The notes below the pieces were generated by a model, which saw nothing but the letters and a program-made list of their open reading frames with translations, was not told the DNA's origin and searched no databases. Source: CAVOEB01 sp965249645 (lineage in GTDB: Bacteria; Pseudomonadota; Alphaproteobacteria; UBA828; JAPUJA01). Taken from it: a stretch of 64,000 bases of DNA. Of this stretch, positions 18,184 to 27,600 are shown piece by piece (position 1 is the stretch's first letter; each line of letters opens with the position of its first letter). The DNA lies in contig CBDFML010000001.1 in assembly GCA_965249645.1 (NCBI GenBank), positions 1-64,000 on the forward strand. Direction: 5' to 3'. The position numbers and the translations under genes are program-made.

Positions 18184-19028
18184 GCCTGCGCCGGATTGCC
18201 AACGCGGTTCTGCTGCGCCGGCCCGCGCCAAGGGTCGCGGTGCTGCGCCTGACCGGCGTGATCGGTGGGCTCGGGCCGTGGCGGGGCGGCTTGAGCCTCA
18301 CCGGATTAGCGCCTGCGATCGAGCGTGCGTTTGCGCTTTCCGACGGGCAAGCGGTGGCGCTGGCCATCAATTCGCCGGGCGGGGCGCCCGGGCAGTCGGC
18401 ATTGATCTGCGAACGTATTCGCGAGTTGGCGGACGAGAAGAAGCGTCCGGTCGTCGCGTTCTGCGAGGACGTCGCTGCGTCGGGCGGCTACTGGCTGGCT
18501 TGTGCGGGCGACGAAATCTTCGTCAACGCCAACTCCATCGTGGGTTCCATCGGCGTGGTCTCGGCGGGCTTCGGTTTTCAGGACGCAATCGCGCGCTTCG
18601 GTATCGAGCGACGGGTCCACACCAGGGGCGAGAAGAAAGCCCGGCTCGATCCGTTCCGGCCCGAGGCGGAAGAGGACGTTGCCTGGTTAGACGAGTTGCA
18701 GCGCCAAATTCACGAAAATTTCAAGACGCTGGTGCGCGCGCGCCGGGCGGACAGGTTGGCGCTGCCAGAGGACGAACTGTTCTCGGGCGAGGTATGGGTC
18801 GGCGAACGCGCTGTTGCGGCGGGGCTGGCGGACGGGGTCGGGGGCCTACGTCACGTGATGCGCGAGCGCTTCGGCGAGCGGGTCCGGTTGGTCCGAATCG
18901 AGCCCGAGCGGAGCTGGCTGCGCCGCCGGTTGGGGCTGGGATCGGCGGTATCCCAACCGGCTGCCTGGGCCGACGCGTTGCTCGACGGGATCGAGGCGAG
19001 GGCGTTGTGGCGGCGTTATGGCCTCTAG
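18180..19028 (+). CDS. S49-family serine peptidase (SppA/SohB type)
   Basis: A 282-residue protein with the ClpP-like crotonase fold of S49 peptidases. The Ser nucleophile is in AASGGYW (about residue 100) and the general-base Lys in TRGEKKARLDPF (about residue 152), the Ser-Lys dyad of the family. LAINSPGGAPGQS is the conserved substrate-channel segment. A short hydrophobic N-terminus could associate with the membrane, but no clear transmembrane helix is seen. Such enzymes degrade signal peptides or membrane proteins. Start ATG overlaps the preceding stop. Confidence 0.87.
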   Translation: MSLRRIANAVLLRRPAPRVAVLRLTGVIGGLGPWRGGLSLTGLAPAIERAFALSDGQAVALAINSPGGAPGQSALICERIRELADEKKRPVVAFCEDVAASGGYWLACAGDEIFVNANSIVGSIGVVSAGFGFQDAIARFGIERRVHTRGEKKARLDPFRPEAEEDVAWLDELQRQIHENFKTLVRARRADRLALPEDELFSGEVWVGERAVAAGLADGVGGLRHVMRERFGERVRLVRIEPERSWLRRRLGLGSAVSQPAAWADALLDGIEARALWRRYGL

Positions 19029-19106
19029 GGGCTGTGACCGAGGCGCTTGACCGTGTGCGCCGTGGGCCTCTAAAAGAAGGAAACCGATACAGGGGCTTCG
19101 GGCGCC

Positions 19107-19346
19107 ATGATTTTTAAGCTTCTCGTTCTCGCCGGCCTGATCCTGGCCGTGCTATTTGCATTCAAGGCCTTCGAGAAAGCCAAGAAGGCGAGATTAAGGG
19201 GTGGCGGCGCCAAGCCGGACATCGTTGACAGCCGCGATGGTGCCGGCAAGATTGACGCCGAGGACATGACTGAATGTCCGGTATGCGGCGAATACGTCGC
19301 GGGGAACAGCGCCGCGTCCTGCGGGCGCGACGACTGTCCCTATTGA
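19107..19346 (+). CDS. Small membrane-anchored zinc-ribbon-like protein
   Basis: A 79-residue protein with one N-terminal membrane helix (IFKLLVLAGLILAVLFAF), a basic linker (KAFEKAKKARLR) and a C-terminal cysteine pattern CPVCGEYV followed by CGRDDCPY, which looks like a four-Cys zinc ribbon. I recognise no named family. The topology suggests the ribbon faces the cytoplasm. It sits between the S49 peptidase and glyQ with short gaps. Confidence 0.7.
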   Translation: MIFKLLVLAGLILAVLFAFKAFEKAKKARLRGGGAKPDIVDSRDGAGKIDAEDMTECPVCGEYVAGNSAASCGRDDCPY

Positions 19347-19394
19347 TCGAAGCCGCCGCGCGCTTCGCGGCGGCCAGCGAGACGATTTGATTCG

Positions 19395-20273
19395 ATGCCA
19401 ACGCCGGGCCTCGCCTTCCAGGACATCATCCTGACCCTGCAGAGCTTCTGGGCCGCGCGTGGCTGCGTGTTGCTCCAGCCTTACGACCTTGAGGTCGGCG
19501 CGGGCACCTTTCACCCGGCGACCACCTTGCGCGCGCTGGGACCCAAGCCGTGGAAAGCGGCCTACGTCCAGCCCTCGCGCCGGCCCAAGGACGGACGCTA
19601 TGGCGAAAATCCCAACCGACTGCAGCATTACTACCAGTTCCAGGTCATCCTCAAGCCCTCTCCCGACGACGTGCAGGCGGTCTATCTCGAAAGCCTCACT
19701 GCGATCGGCATCGAGGCCGCGGCCCACGATATCCGCTTCGTCGAAGACGACTGGGATAGCCCGACGCTGGGTGCTTGGGGCCTGGGCTGGGAGGTCTGGT
19801 GCGACGGCATGGAGGTGACCCAGTTCACCTATTTTCAGCAGGTCGGCGGCATCGACTGCAATCCGGTGCCGGTCGAGCTGACCTACGGGCTCGAGCGCCT
19901 TGCGATGTTCGTCCAGGGGGTCGACGACGTCTTTGATCTCGACTGGAACGGCGCCGAGGGTAAGGCGAAAGTTTTCTACCGTGATGTATTCAAGCGCGCC
20001 GAGCAGGAGTTTTCGGCGTTCAATTTTGAGCGCGCAGATCCGGAAATCTTGACCCGCCATTTTGACGATGCGGAGCGCGAATGCGCAGCCCTGCTGACGG
20101 CGGAGCTTGCGATGCCCGCCTACGACCAGTGCCTGAAGGCCAGCCACCTGTTCAACCTGCTGGATTCCCGGGGCGTCATATCGGTGACCGAACGGGCCGT
20201 GTATATCGGGCGCATCCGTGCACTCGCCAAGGGTTGTTGCGAGACCTGGCTTGCGGGCGGCGGAGACCGCTAG
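19395..20273 (+). CDS. glyQ: Glycyl-tRNA synthetase alpha subunit
   Basis: A 292-residue catalytic subunit of the bacterial alpha2beta2 GlyRS. The opening FQDIILTLQSFWAARGCVLLQPYD and the class II motif segment around AYVQPSRRPKDGRYGENPNR are diagnostic. VELTYGLERLAMFVQGV is the downstream motif 3-like region. The length is normal. It is followed after three bases by glyS and forms an operon with it. Confidence 0.97.
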   Translation: MPTPGLAFQDIILTLQSFWAARGCVLLQPYDLEVGAGTFHPATTLRALGPKPWKAAYVQPSRRPKDGRYGENPNRLQHYYQFQVILKPSPDDVQAVYLESLTAIGIEAAAHDIRFVEDDWDSPTLGAWGLGWEVWCDGMEVTQFTYFQQVGGIDCNPVPVELTYGLERLAMFVQGVDDVFDLDWNGAEGKAKVFYRDVFKRAEQEFSAFNFERADPEILTRHFDDAERECAALLTAELAMPAYDQCLKASHLFNLLDSRGVISVTERAVYIGRIRALAKGCCETWLAGGGDR

Positions 20274-20276
20274 GTC

Positions 20277-22412
20277 ATGCCCGAACTGCTGCTTGAGCTG
20301 CTTTCGGAAGAGATCCCGGCACGCATGCAGGCGCGCGCGACGGAAGAGTTGAAACGCCTCGTGTGCGAAGCGCTGGCCAAGGCACGGCTCGAATTTTCGA
20401 CGTCGAAGAGTTTTGCGACGCCACGCCGGCTCGCCGTGATGGTCGAGGGCCTGCCCGCACAACAGCCCGATATGTCCGTAGAGCGAAAGGGCCCCAAGGT
20501 GGGTGCGCCTGACAAGGCGATTGAGGGATTCTTGAAGTCCGCCGGACTCGAATCCCTCGATCAGTGCGAGCAGCGCGAGACCGAGAAGGGCCCGGTGTGG
20601 TTTGCGGTTGTGCATGAAGAGGGTCGGGAAACAGTGGGCGTTCTCGCCGGTATCGTTCCCGACGCCATCCGTGCAATGCGATGGCCAAAGTCGATGCGGT
20701 GGCAAAAGACGATCTTCACGTGGGTGCGGCCACTGCGAGATATCTTGTTTGTATTTGACGGCAAAATCGTTCGGCAAATCGACTTTCCGCTTGGTGTGCG
20801 GGGACGGAATGAAAAAGAGATCACATCCGAGAACGTCGACGACAACAAGCTTCGGTTCACAAACATGACACACGGTCATCCATTCCTTGCCCCGGCGTCG
20901 TTTGAGGTAACAGGGTTCTCGGATTACGAGGCGAAGCTGCGAGACGCGAAGGTGATGCTCGATACAGTGGAGCGTCAGCGGGTCATTCGCGAGCAGGCGG
21001 AGGCGCTGGTGCAGGCCGAGGGGCTCATGCTGGCGCCGGACGAAGCGCTGCTCGCCGAGAACGCCGGACTCGTCGAATGGCCTGTGGTCAAGCTCGGCGC
21101 CATCGACGCGGCGTTCATGGAGCTGCCTGCCGAGATTCTGATCTCGGCCATGCGCAAGCACCAGAAATATTTCGCAGCGATGGGACCCGACGGGAAGCTG
21201 GCGCCACGCTTCGTTATGGTCGCCGACATGGAGACGGCGGACGGTGAGGCCACCATCGTTGCCGGCAACGAGCGGGTTCTGCGAGCACGCCTCGCTGACG
21301 CTAAGTTCTTCTGGGACCAGGACCGAAAGCGCACGCTCTTCGAGCGGGCGCCCGAACTCGCAGGGATCGTGTTTCACGCCAAGCTCGGCACGCTCGATGC
21401 CAAGGTCGACCGGATTCAGGCTCTGGTGGTGGAAATCGCCGGAAATGTGGCGGACGCGAAGCGGGATCAGGTGCGCTCGGCGGCGCGGTTGTGCAAGGTC
21501 GATCTGGTGACAAAGATGGTCGGCGAATTTCCCGATTTGCAAGGTATCATGGGCTGCTATTACGCACGCCACGACGGTGAAGACGAGGCGGTGGCCGACG
21601 CCATTGCCGACCATTATGCGCCCCAGGGACCAAGTGACGCCTGCCCCCGCGCGCCCGCCAGTATAGCGCTCGCTCTGGCCGACAAGATCGACACGCTGGT
21701 CGGGTTTTGGGCGATAGACGAAAAGCCCACCGGCTCAAAGGATCCCTTCGCGCTGCGCCGCGCCGCGCTCGGCGTGATCCGGCTGATTCTCGAGAACAGG
21801 TTACGCCTGCCGCTGCACGCCGTTTTCGGCAAAGCGGCTGTCATTCATGAGATTAGCAGCGGGAATTCAAATGTTGCTCGCGTGTCCGACGACTTGCTCG
21901 CGTTTTTTGCTGAGCGACTGAAGGTACATCTGCGCGAGAAGGGTGTGCGTCACGACCTGATCGCGGCAGTTTTCGAGCAGGGCGGGGAAGACGATCTCGT
22001 GCGCCTGTTGGCCAAGGTCGATGCGCTGGCGGAGTTTCTCGCCAGCGAGAACGGCGCTAACCTGCTGGTTGCCTATCGTCGCGCCGCCAACATTCTGGCC
22101 ATCGAAGAAAAGAAAGACGGCGTGCGCTACGACGGCGTACCGGAGCCTGAGCGTTTCGTCCAGTCAGAGGAGACCGTGCTGTTCGATGCGATCAAAACAG
22201 CAGAACAACACGCAGATGCGGCTGCATCGGAAGAGGAATTCGCCGGAGCAATGAAGGCGCTTGCCCGATTGCGGGGACCCGTCGACGGCTTCTTCGACAA
22301 GGTTACGGTTAACAGTGAGAAAGCCGAGTATCGGCGCAACCGGCTTTGTCTGCTTGCGCGAATTCGAGCTGCGCTTGACCGGCTGGCAGATTTTTCGAAG
22401 ATCGAGGGATGA
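20277..22412 (+). CDS. glyS: Glycyl-tRNA synthetase beta subunit
   Basis: A 711-residue tRNA-binding subunit of GlyRS. The N-terminus MPELLLELLSEEIPARMQ and FATPRRLAVMVEGLP are typical; an HD-like domain is in the middle (around LCKVDLVTKMVGEFPDLQGIMG) and an anticodon-binding-like domain at the C-terminus (PVDGFFDKVTVN). The stop overlaps the ppdK start (ATGA), so the operon continues into ppdK. Confidence 0.97.
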   Translation: MPELLLELLSEEIPARMQARATEELKRLVCEALAKARLEFSTSKSFATPRRLAVMVEGLPAQQPDMSVERKGPKVGAPDKAIEGFLKSAGLESLDQCEQRETEKGPVWFAVVHEEGRETVGVLAGIVPDAIRAMRWPKSMRWQKTIFTWVRPLRDILFVFDGKIVRQIDFPLGVRGRNEKEITSENVDDNKLRFTNMTHGHPFLAPASFEVTGFSDYEAKLRDAKVMLDTVERQRVIREQAEALVQAEGLMLAPDEALLAENAGLVEWPVVKLGAIDAAFMELPAEILISAMRKHQKYFAAMGPDGKLAPRFVMVADMETADGEATIVAGNERVLRARLADAKFFWDQDRKRTLFERAPELAGIVFHAKLGTLDAKVDRIQALVVEIAGNVADAKRDQVRSAARLCKVDLVTKMVGEFPDLQGIMGCYYARHDGEDEAVADAIADHYAPQGPSDACPRAPASIALALADKIDTLVGFWAIDEKPTGSKDPFALRRAALGVIRLILENRLRLPLHAVFGKAAVIHEISSGNSNVARVSDDLLAFFAERLKVHLREKGVRHDLIAAVFEQGGEDDLVRLLAKVDALAEFLASENGANLLVAYRRAANILAIEEKKDGVRYDGVPEPERFVQSEETVLFDAIKTAEQHADAAASEEEFAGAMKALARLRGPVDGFFDKVTVNSEKAEYRRNRLCLLARIRAALDRLADFSKIEG

Positions 22413-25087
22413 CCAAATACGTCTACGGTTTCGGCGATGGTGAGGCCGAGGGCTCGGTCGCGATGAGCGCCCTGCTGGGCGGTAAAGGCGCCAACCTCGC
22501 CGAGATGAGCCGGCTTGGCTTGCCGGTGCCGCCGGGGTTCACCATTACCACCGAGGTGTGCGGCCATTACGAGGCCAACGGGCACAGTTACCCTGAAGAA
22601 CTCCAGGATCAGGTGTCCACGGCGCTTACAGGCATCGAGTCGAACATCGGCGCGCGCTTTGGCGACCCGGACGATCCCTTGCTGGTATCGGTGCGCTCCG
22701 GCGCTCAGGCGTCCATGCCGGGCATGATGGAGACGGTGCTCAATCTCGGCCTGAACGACGCGACTGTGGAAGGGCTTGCGCGCCAGTCGGGCGACGGACG
22801 TTTTGCCTATGACAGCTACCGCCGCTTCATCCAGATGTATGGCGACGTGGTGCTGGGCGCCGAGCATTTCGGGTTCGAGGACCTGCTCGAACACCATAAG
22901 GAACGTCGTGGGATGACGCTCGATACGGAGCTCTCGGAAGAGGACTGGCGGGATGTGGTTGCGAGCTTCCTCACGAAGATCGAGGAGGAGACGGGCGAAC
23001 CATTCCCGCAAGACCCCCACGCCCAGCTGTGGGGCGCGATCGGTGCGGTGTTCCAGAGCTGGGGTAACGCGCGCGCCACGACGTATCGCAGGTTGCACCA
23101 GATTCCCGACGATTGGGGCACGGCCGTGAACGTACAGAGCATGGTGTTTGGCAACATGGGCGATGATTGTGCGACGGGCGTGGCCTTCACCCGCAACCCC
23201 TCGACAGGGGAGAAAGAGGTGTTCGGCGAGTTCCTCATCAACGCCCAGGGCGAGGATGTGGTTGCCGGTACCCGGACCCCGGCGCCGCTGACGAGACCCA
23301 AGGCGGCAGGCGTGGCCAAACCGGGTGGTCTCGCAAGCATGGAAGAGGCGATGCCCGCGCTTTATGCCGAGTTACTCGGGATTTTCGCTCGTCTCGAAGT
23401 TCATTACCGTGACATGCAGGACGTCGAGTTCACCGCCCAAAAGGGCAAGCTGTGGATGCTCCAGACGCGATCTGGAAAGCGCACAACGGCGGCCGGCTTG
23501 CGGATCGCCGTGGAAATGGTCGAGGAAGGGTTGATCGAACGGGACGAAGCGGTGCGCCGGATCGATCCCGCGAGCCTGGATCAGCTACTGCACCCGACCA
23601 TCGATCCCGGCGTCGTCCGCGAGGTACTGACCCGAGGACTGCCCGCCTCGCCGGGCGCTGCGACGGGCGCCGTGGTATTCCAGGCCGACGAGGCAGGCGA
23701 CCGGACGGCCAAGGGCGAGGCGGTGATATTGGTGCGCGCCGAAACCAGCCCGGAAGATATCCACGGCATGCACGCCGCGCGTGGCATCCTGACCAACCGG
23801 GGCGGCATGACGAGCCACGCCGCCGTGGTCGCGCGCGGCATGGGTCGGCCGTGTGTCTCGGGTGCGGGCGAGCTCAGAATCGACTTCGAGGGTCGTGCTT
23901 TTACCATTGGAGGGACGAGGGTCGCCGAGGACGAGATTATCACCATCGACGGGTCGACCGGCGAGGTGATGCTGGGCGACGTACCCATGATCCAGCCTGT
24001 GCTGTCGGACGATTTCACCGCGCTCATGGGATGGGCCGACGAGCTCCGCCGCATCGAGGTCCGGGCCAACGCCGAGACACCGAATGACGCCGCCGCAGCG
24101 CTCAGCTTCGGCGCCCAGGGCATTGGCCTGTGTCGTACCGAACACATGTTCTTCGACGCCGAGCGGATCGTTGCCGTTCGCGAGATGATCTTGGCGGGCG
24201 ATGCAAACGGAAGGCGCGCGGCGCTTGAGAAACTTTTGCCCATGCAGCGCGCGGATTTCGTCGGCCTGTTCAAGATCATGGCCGGTCTACCCGTGATGAT
24301 CCGGCTGCTCGATCCGCCGCTTCACGAATTCCTGCCGAGCCACGACGATGAGCTGGCCGAAATCGCCGCCGCGACGGGCGACGATATTGAGACCTTGCGT
24401 GGCCGTGCGCAGAAGCTGCACGAGGTCAATCCCATGCTGGGCCATCGCGGTTGCCGGCTTGGTATTACTTTCCCCGAGATTTATGAGATGCAGGCGCGCG
24501 CGATCTTTGAAGCGGCGCTCGAGGCCGGCCAGGCCCAGGGCGAGACCGTGGTGCCCGAGATCATGATTCCGCTAGTGGCGACGAAGGCGGAGTTCGACCT
24601 GATGCGCGAGTTGATCGACAAGACAGCCCGCAAGGTTGCCGAAGACAACGGCGACGCACCGCCTTACATGGTGGGCACCATGATCGAGCTACCGCGCGCC
24701 GCACTGCTGGCGGGACGGATTGCCGAAAGCGCCGAGTTTTTCAGCTTCGGAACCAACGACCTGACCCAGACCACCTTTGGCATTTCGCGCGACGACGCGA
24801 CGAGCTTTATGGAGAGCTACGGCCGGTTAGGGGTGCTGCAAAGGGATCCTTTCGTCACTCTCGATCAGGAAGGCGTTGGAGAACTCATTCGAATTGCCGC
24901 GGAGCGGGGGCGTGCCATCCGGCCCAGTATCTCGCTCGGTATCTGCGGTGAGCATGGCGGCGATCCCGAGTCGATCCATTTCTGTGAACGGATTGGGCTC
25001 GACTACGTGTCCTGCTCGCCTTACCGGGTGCCAATCGCGCGGCTCGCCGCCGCCCAGGCCGCGATGGCCCGTAAAACCGATGACTGA
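22409..25087 (+). CDS. ppdK: Pyruvate, phosphate dikinase
   Basis: An 892-residue enzyme that interconverts pyruvate + ATP + Pi with PEP + AMP + PPi, for gluconeogenesis or glycolytic flux. Residues about 1-350 form the ATP-grasp nucleotide domain (GGKGANLAEMSRLGLPVPPGF near the start). The swivelling phosphohistidine domain has GGMTSHAAVVARGMGRPCV with catalytic His near residue 470. The C-terminal PEP/pyruvate barrel ends with GICGEHGGDP, with the catalytic Cys near residue 850. Length is standard. Its start overlaps the glyS stop. Confidence 0.96.
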   Translation: MTKYVYGFGDGEAEGSVAMSALLGGKGANLAEMSRLGLPVPPGFTITTEVCGHYEANGHSYPEELQDQVSTALTGIESNIGARFGDPDDPLLVSVRSGAQASMPGMMETVLNLGLNDATVEGLARQSGDGRFAYDSYRRFIQMYGDVVLGAEHFGFEDLLEHHKERRGMTLDTELSEEDWRDVVASFLTKIEEETGEPFPQDPHAQLWGAIGAVFQSWGNARATTYRRLHQIPDDWGTAVNVQSMVFGNMGDDCATGVAFTRNPSTGEKEVFGEFLINAQGEDVVAGTRTPAPLTRPKAAGVAKPGGLASMEEAMPALYAELLGIFARLEVHYRDMQDVEFTAQKGKLWMLQTRSGKRTTAAGLRIAVEMVEEGLIERDEAVRRIDPASLDQLLHPTIDPGVVREVLTRGLPASPGAATGAVVFQADEAGDRTAKGEAVILVRAETSPEDIHGMHAARGILTNRGGMTSHAAVVARGMGRPCVSGAGELRIDFEGRAFTIGGTRVAEDEIITIDGSTGEVMLGDVPMIQPVLSDDFTALMGWADELRRIEVRANAETPNDAAAALSFGAQGIGLCRTEHMFFDAERIVAVREMILAGDANGRRAALEKLLPMQRADFVGLFKIMAGLPVMIRLLDPPLHEFLPSHDDELAEIAAATGDDIETLRGRAQKLHEVNPMLGHRGCRLGITFPEIYEMQARAIFEAALEAGQAQGETVVPEIMIPLVATKAEFDLMRELIDKTARKVAEDNGDAPPYMVGTMIELPRAALLAGRIAESAEFFSFGTNDLTQTTFGISRDDATSFMESYGRLGVLQRDPFVTLDQEGVGELIRIAAERGRAIRPSISLGICGEHGGDPESIHFCERIGLDYVSCSPYRVPIARLAAAQAAMARKTDD

Positions 25088-25134
25088 GCTATTTGCAAAC
25101 GGGTAGCCCCGTCGAACCGCTTAGTCCAAATTTC

Positions 25135-26346
25135 CTATTCGGCGTCGGCGCTTTCTGCCTCATCCTCGCTGTCGGATGACTTGGTAACTCCATTTCGGGC
25201 TTGGTCGCCCGACTCGGGAAACTCGCGGATGGGTTCGTCGGACCAAGCGCGAAGGTCCGGGATATTGACTTCGCCGGCGAGGTCGATCCCGGCTGCGCGC
25301 TTTTCAGTGATCATTGCGATTCCACTCTCGAGACCAAGAAAACACTCGGGCGTGGTGGGGTGCGTGTCGCCATAATCGATACCCGTCGGAAACTCGATCG
25401 CCATCCGGCGCCAGAAATTCGGGGCATCGTCCATCTGGTAATCGGCAAGCGCCATTATGTAGAGACCGACATGATCGGCTTCCGCTTCGAATTCCTGACT
25501 ATAGGCGCCCGCTGCCAGTTTCATGAATGCGCCCTGGGTATTGACGCCAAGACCGGCCGCGAGAAGATCGAGCAGCATTCCTCTCGCTGCATTCGTCTCC
25601 TTGGCCTCACTATGGCCCATGAGGTTGTGGGCAAGTTCGTGAGCTACAACGGCGGCCAGCTCTGTATCGTTTTCGGCAAATCGCATCATTCCCTGTTTAA
25701 TCACGACGTCTCGTCCGTCGGCATAGGCGTTCAGGGAGTCGTCCTGGACAACATAGAAGCCGTAGTCGCAACCGATAAGGGGTGTAACGGAAATGTCGTG
25801 TCGCTGGCCATTGCGGAGCACAGAAAACACAACGGGCAGTAATTCTTGGCTGGAGGATTCGACCCCGATCATCAATTGCTTCTCTACGTCGTCGAGATGT
25901 TTTTCGAGAAGATCGGTCGCTTTTTCTCCAGTCGGTACGTCCCAACCGTCAATTTTGTATAAGTGGTCGCCAGCCTGCAAACCGGCTTGATTCGCGGGTG
26001 AGCCGGGCTCCAGGTGCAACACTTGCAGACTGTTGGACAGTCCATAAAGCTCCTTGGTGGCCTGCAGCCATTCTCCTTCCCATTGGTGCTGGTTGGTATA
26101 ATAGAGGCCAACGGGCGGAGAAATTCGTTTGCCGCACAACGGCGCGGCCGCAATCCACATCGGGCGAGCGATCTGGGCTAGCCGGAGTTCCATTTCGAGG
26201 GCGGATTCCAGCGCCATTTTGCGCTGGATGAGGGCTTCGCGCTCAGCGAGTTCGGGATCGATCTGTGGAAGGTCGCTTCGTGGCGCAACGCACGCTGCGA
26301 GGATGACGACAAGGCCAATTACAGTCAGGATTCCGATATGGCTCAT
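25135..26346 (-). CDS. M48-family metalloprotease lipoprotein with PDZ domain
   Basis: A 403-residue protein with a lipoprotein signal ending in LAAC (Cys19), so it should be anchored in the outer or inner membrane facing the periplasm. A PDZ-like domain spans about residues 105-190 (LEPGSPANQAGLQAGDHLYKIDG). The zinc site HELAH is at 236-240, with the third ligand probably in EFEAEADHVGL near residue 287. Similar M48 proteins take part in envelope quality control. The start chosen is the ATG with GGGAGG six bases upstream; six further codons upstream are open. Confidence 0.88.
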   Translation of the reverse strand: MSHIGILTVIGLVVILAACVAPRSDLPQIDPELAEREALIQRKMALESALEMELRLAQIARPMWIAAAPLCGKRISPPVGLYYTNQHQWEGEWLQATKELYGLSNSLQVLHLEPGSPANQAGLQAGDHLYKIDGWDVPTGEKATDLLEKHLDDVEKQLMIGVESSSQELLPVVFSVLRNGQRHDISVTPLIGCDYGFYVVQDDSLNAYADGRDVVIKQGMMRFAENDTELAAVVAHELAHNLMGHSEAKETNAARGMLLDLLAAGLGVNTQGAFMKLAAGAYSQEFEAEADHVGLYIMALADYQMDDAPNFWRRMAIEFPTGIDYGDTHPTTPECFLGLESGIAMITEKRAAGIDLAGEVNIPDLRAWSDEPIREFPESGDQARNGVTKSSDSEDEAESADAE

Positions 26347-26510
26347 AGCAACCTCCCGACACATGGCCGGCCTGTGATTCGCAGGCCAGTGACGCCGTCA
26401 CAAGAGCACGATGTTCAGCCTAGGTGAATGGTCGTATTGAGTCAATTTTGCTCAACGAATGCGCGTGGCTGGCGAGTCACCGATTTCTGCCAGCTATAAC
26501 TCGGCGGGCA

Positions 26511-27431
26511 TCACTCGGATTCGTCGATCTCGGGAAGCACGGCCCAATCGGGAGTAACTGGTGTAAGCGCTGCACCATCCGCCTGGATCGCCGCGCCGGT
26601 GGCCCGGGCCGAGGCCAGTCGGTCGAGCCGCAGGAGTGCCAGGCCGACCCCGTCTCGCGCCGAGCGCATCTCGCCCAGCTCGATGCCGTCGGCCGTCACG
26701 GGCGTGCCGGGCTCGGGGATCGATCCCTCGACATCGACGCGCAACAGGCGCTTGCGCACAAGGCCGCGAAATTTGGTCCGGGCGGTCAGCTCCTGGCCGA
26801 CGTAGCAGCCTTTCTCGAAATCGACCCCTTGAAGTTCGTCGAATCCGCTTTCCAGCAGCAAGGATTTCTCGACGATGAGATCGCGGCTGCCGTCGGGCAG
26901 GCCGAGGGCGAGGCGATGACGGTCGTACTCTCCGGGCGATGCAGCCGAGGCGCCTACGCTGTCGAGCGTGGCGGCGAGCGTCGTTGCTGGAAGGATGGCA
27001 CGCGCGCCCGCGGCAATCAGCCGGGGATCGACATAGACTCGACCGCCCTCAAGTGCCTTGGCCGTCCCGGGCACCGGGTCCAACCCGAGTGTGGCGGCTG
27101 CATCGGCGCCCCAAAGTGCTGCGACGGCAAGATCGCCGATGCGGTCTTCGAAGGCCACCCTGGCGCGCAGCTTGTAGAGAGTGAAACGCTTGATCAGTTC
27201 GTCGCGCCGCGCGGCCTCGACGTCGAAAAGCGATACGCCGTCCTGTTCGACGATGAAGAAGTCGAAGAGATACTTGCCCTGGGGCGTCAAGAAAGCGGCG
27301 TAGATCGCCCGGCCGGGCGCGAGCTTGTCGATGTCGTTGGAAATCATGCCCTGGAGGAAGCTGCGCGCCTCTTCACCAGAAATTTCAACAACGCCCCGGT
27401 CCGGCAGGGCGGAATAGTGGATTCCCGTCAT
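26511..27431 (-). CDS. ygfZ: Folate-binding protein YgfZ (Fe-S cluster repair/assembly)
   Basis: A 306-residue GcvT-like protein. The family signature KGCYVGQE is at about 207-214 with the conserved Cys209. YgfZ binds folate and supports maturation or repair of some [4Fe-4S] enzymes. The ATG chosen (27429-27431) fits the usual start close to the first conserved segment; a GTG 15 codons upstream is possible. It is divergently oriented from the glycosyltransferase cluster. Confidence 0.9.
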   Translation of the reverse strand: MTGIHYSALPDRGVVEISGEEARSFLQGMISNDIDKLAPGRAIYAAFLTPQGKYLFDFFIVEQDGVSLFDVEAARRDELIKRFTLYKLRARVAFEDRIGDLAVAALWGADAAATLGLDPVPGTAKALEGGRVYVDPRLIAAGARAILPATTLAATLDSVGASAASPGEYDRHRLALGLPDGSRDLIVEKSLLLESGFDELQGVDFEKGCYVGQELTARTKFRGLVRKRLLRVDVEGSIPEPGTPVTADGIELGEMRSARDGVGLALLRLDRLASARATGAAIQADGAALTPVTPDWAVLPEIDESE

Positions 27432-27600
27432 GGGCTGTGTCGCCTTTAGCTTGGTCAAAACGATGTTATGAATCACTAGGCAATGAATCGCCCGCTGGCA
27501 AGGGGCACGCTAGCAGGCAGGGTCTTTGCAAAGCGGTGAGGTGCGGGATATAAGCAATCGCCGGTGCCGCTCCGGCGATGGCTAGGGACTGAATTTTTCA

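Noticed and set aside
19194..21614. Long minus-strand frame of 806 codons
   Set aside because: Lies opposite glyQ and glyS, both confidently identified; composition is the shadow of their codons.
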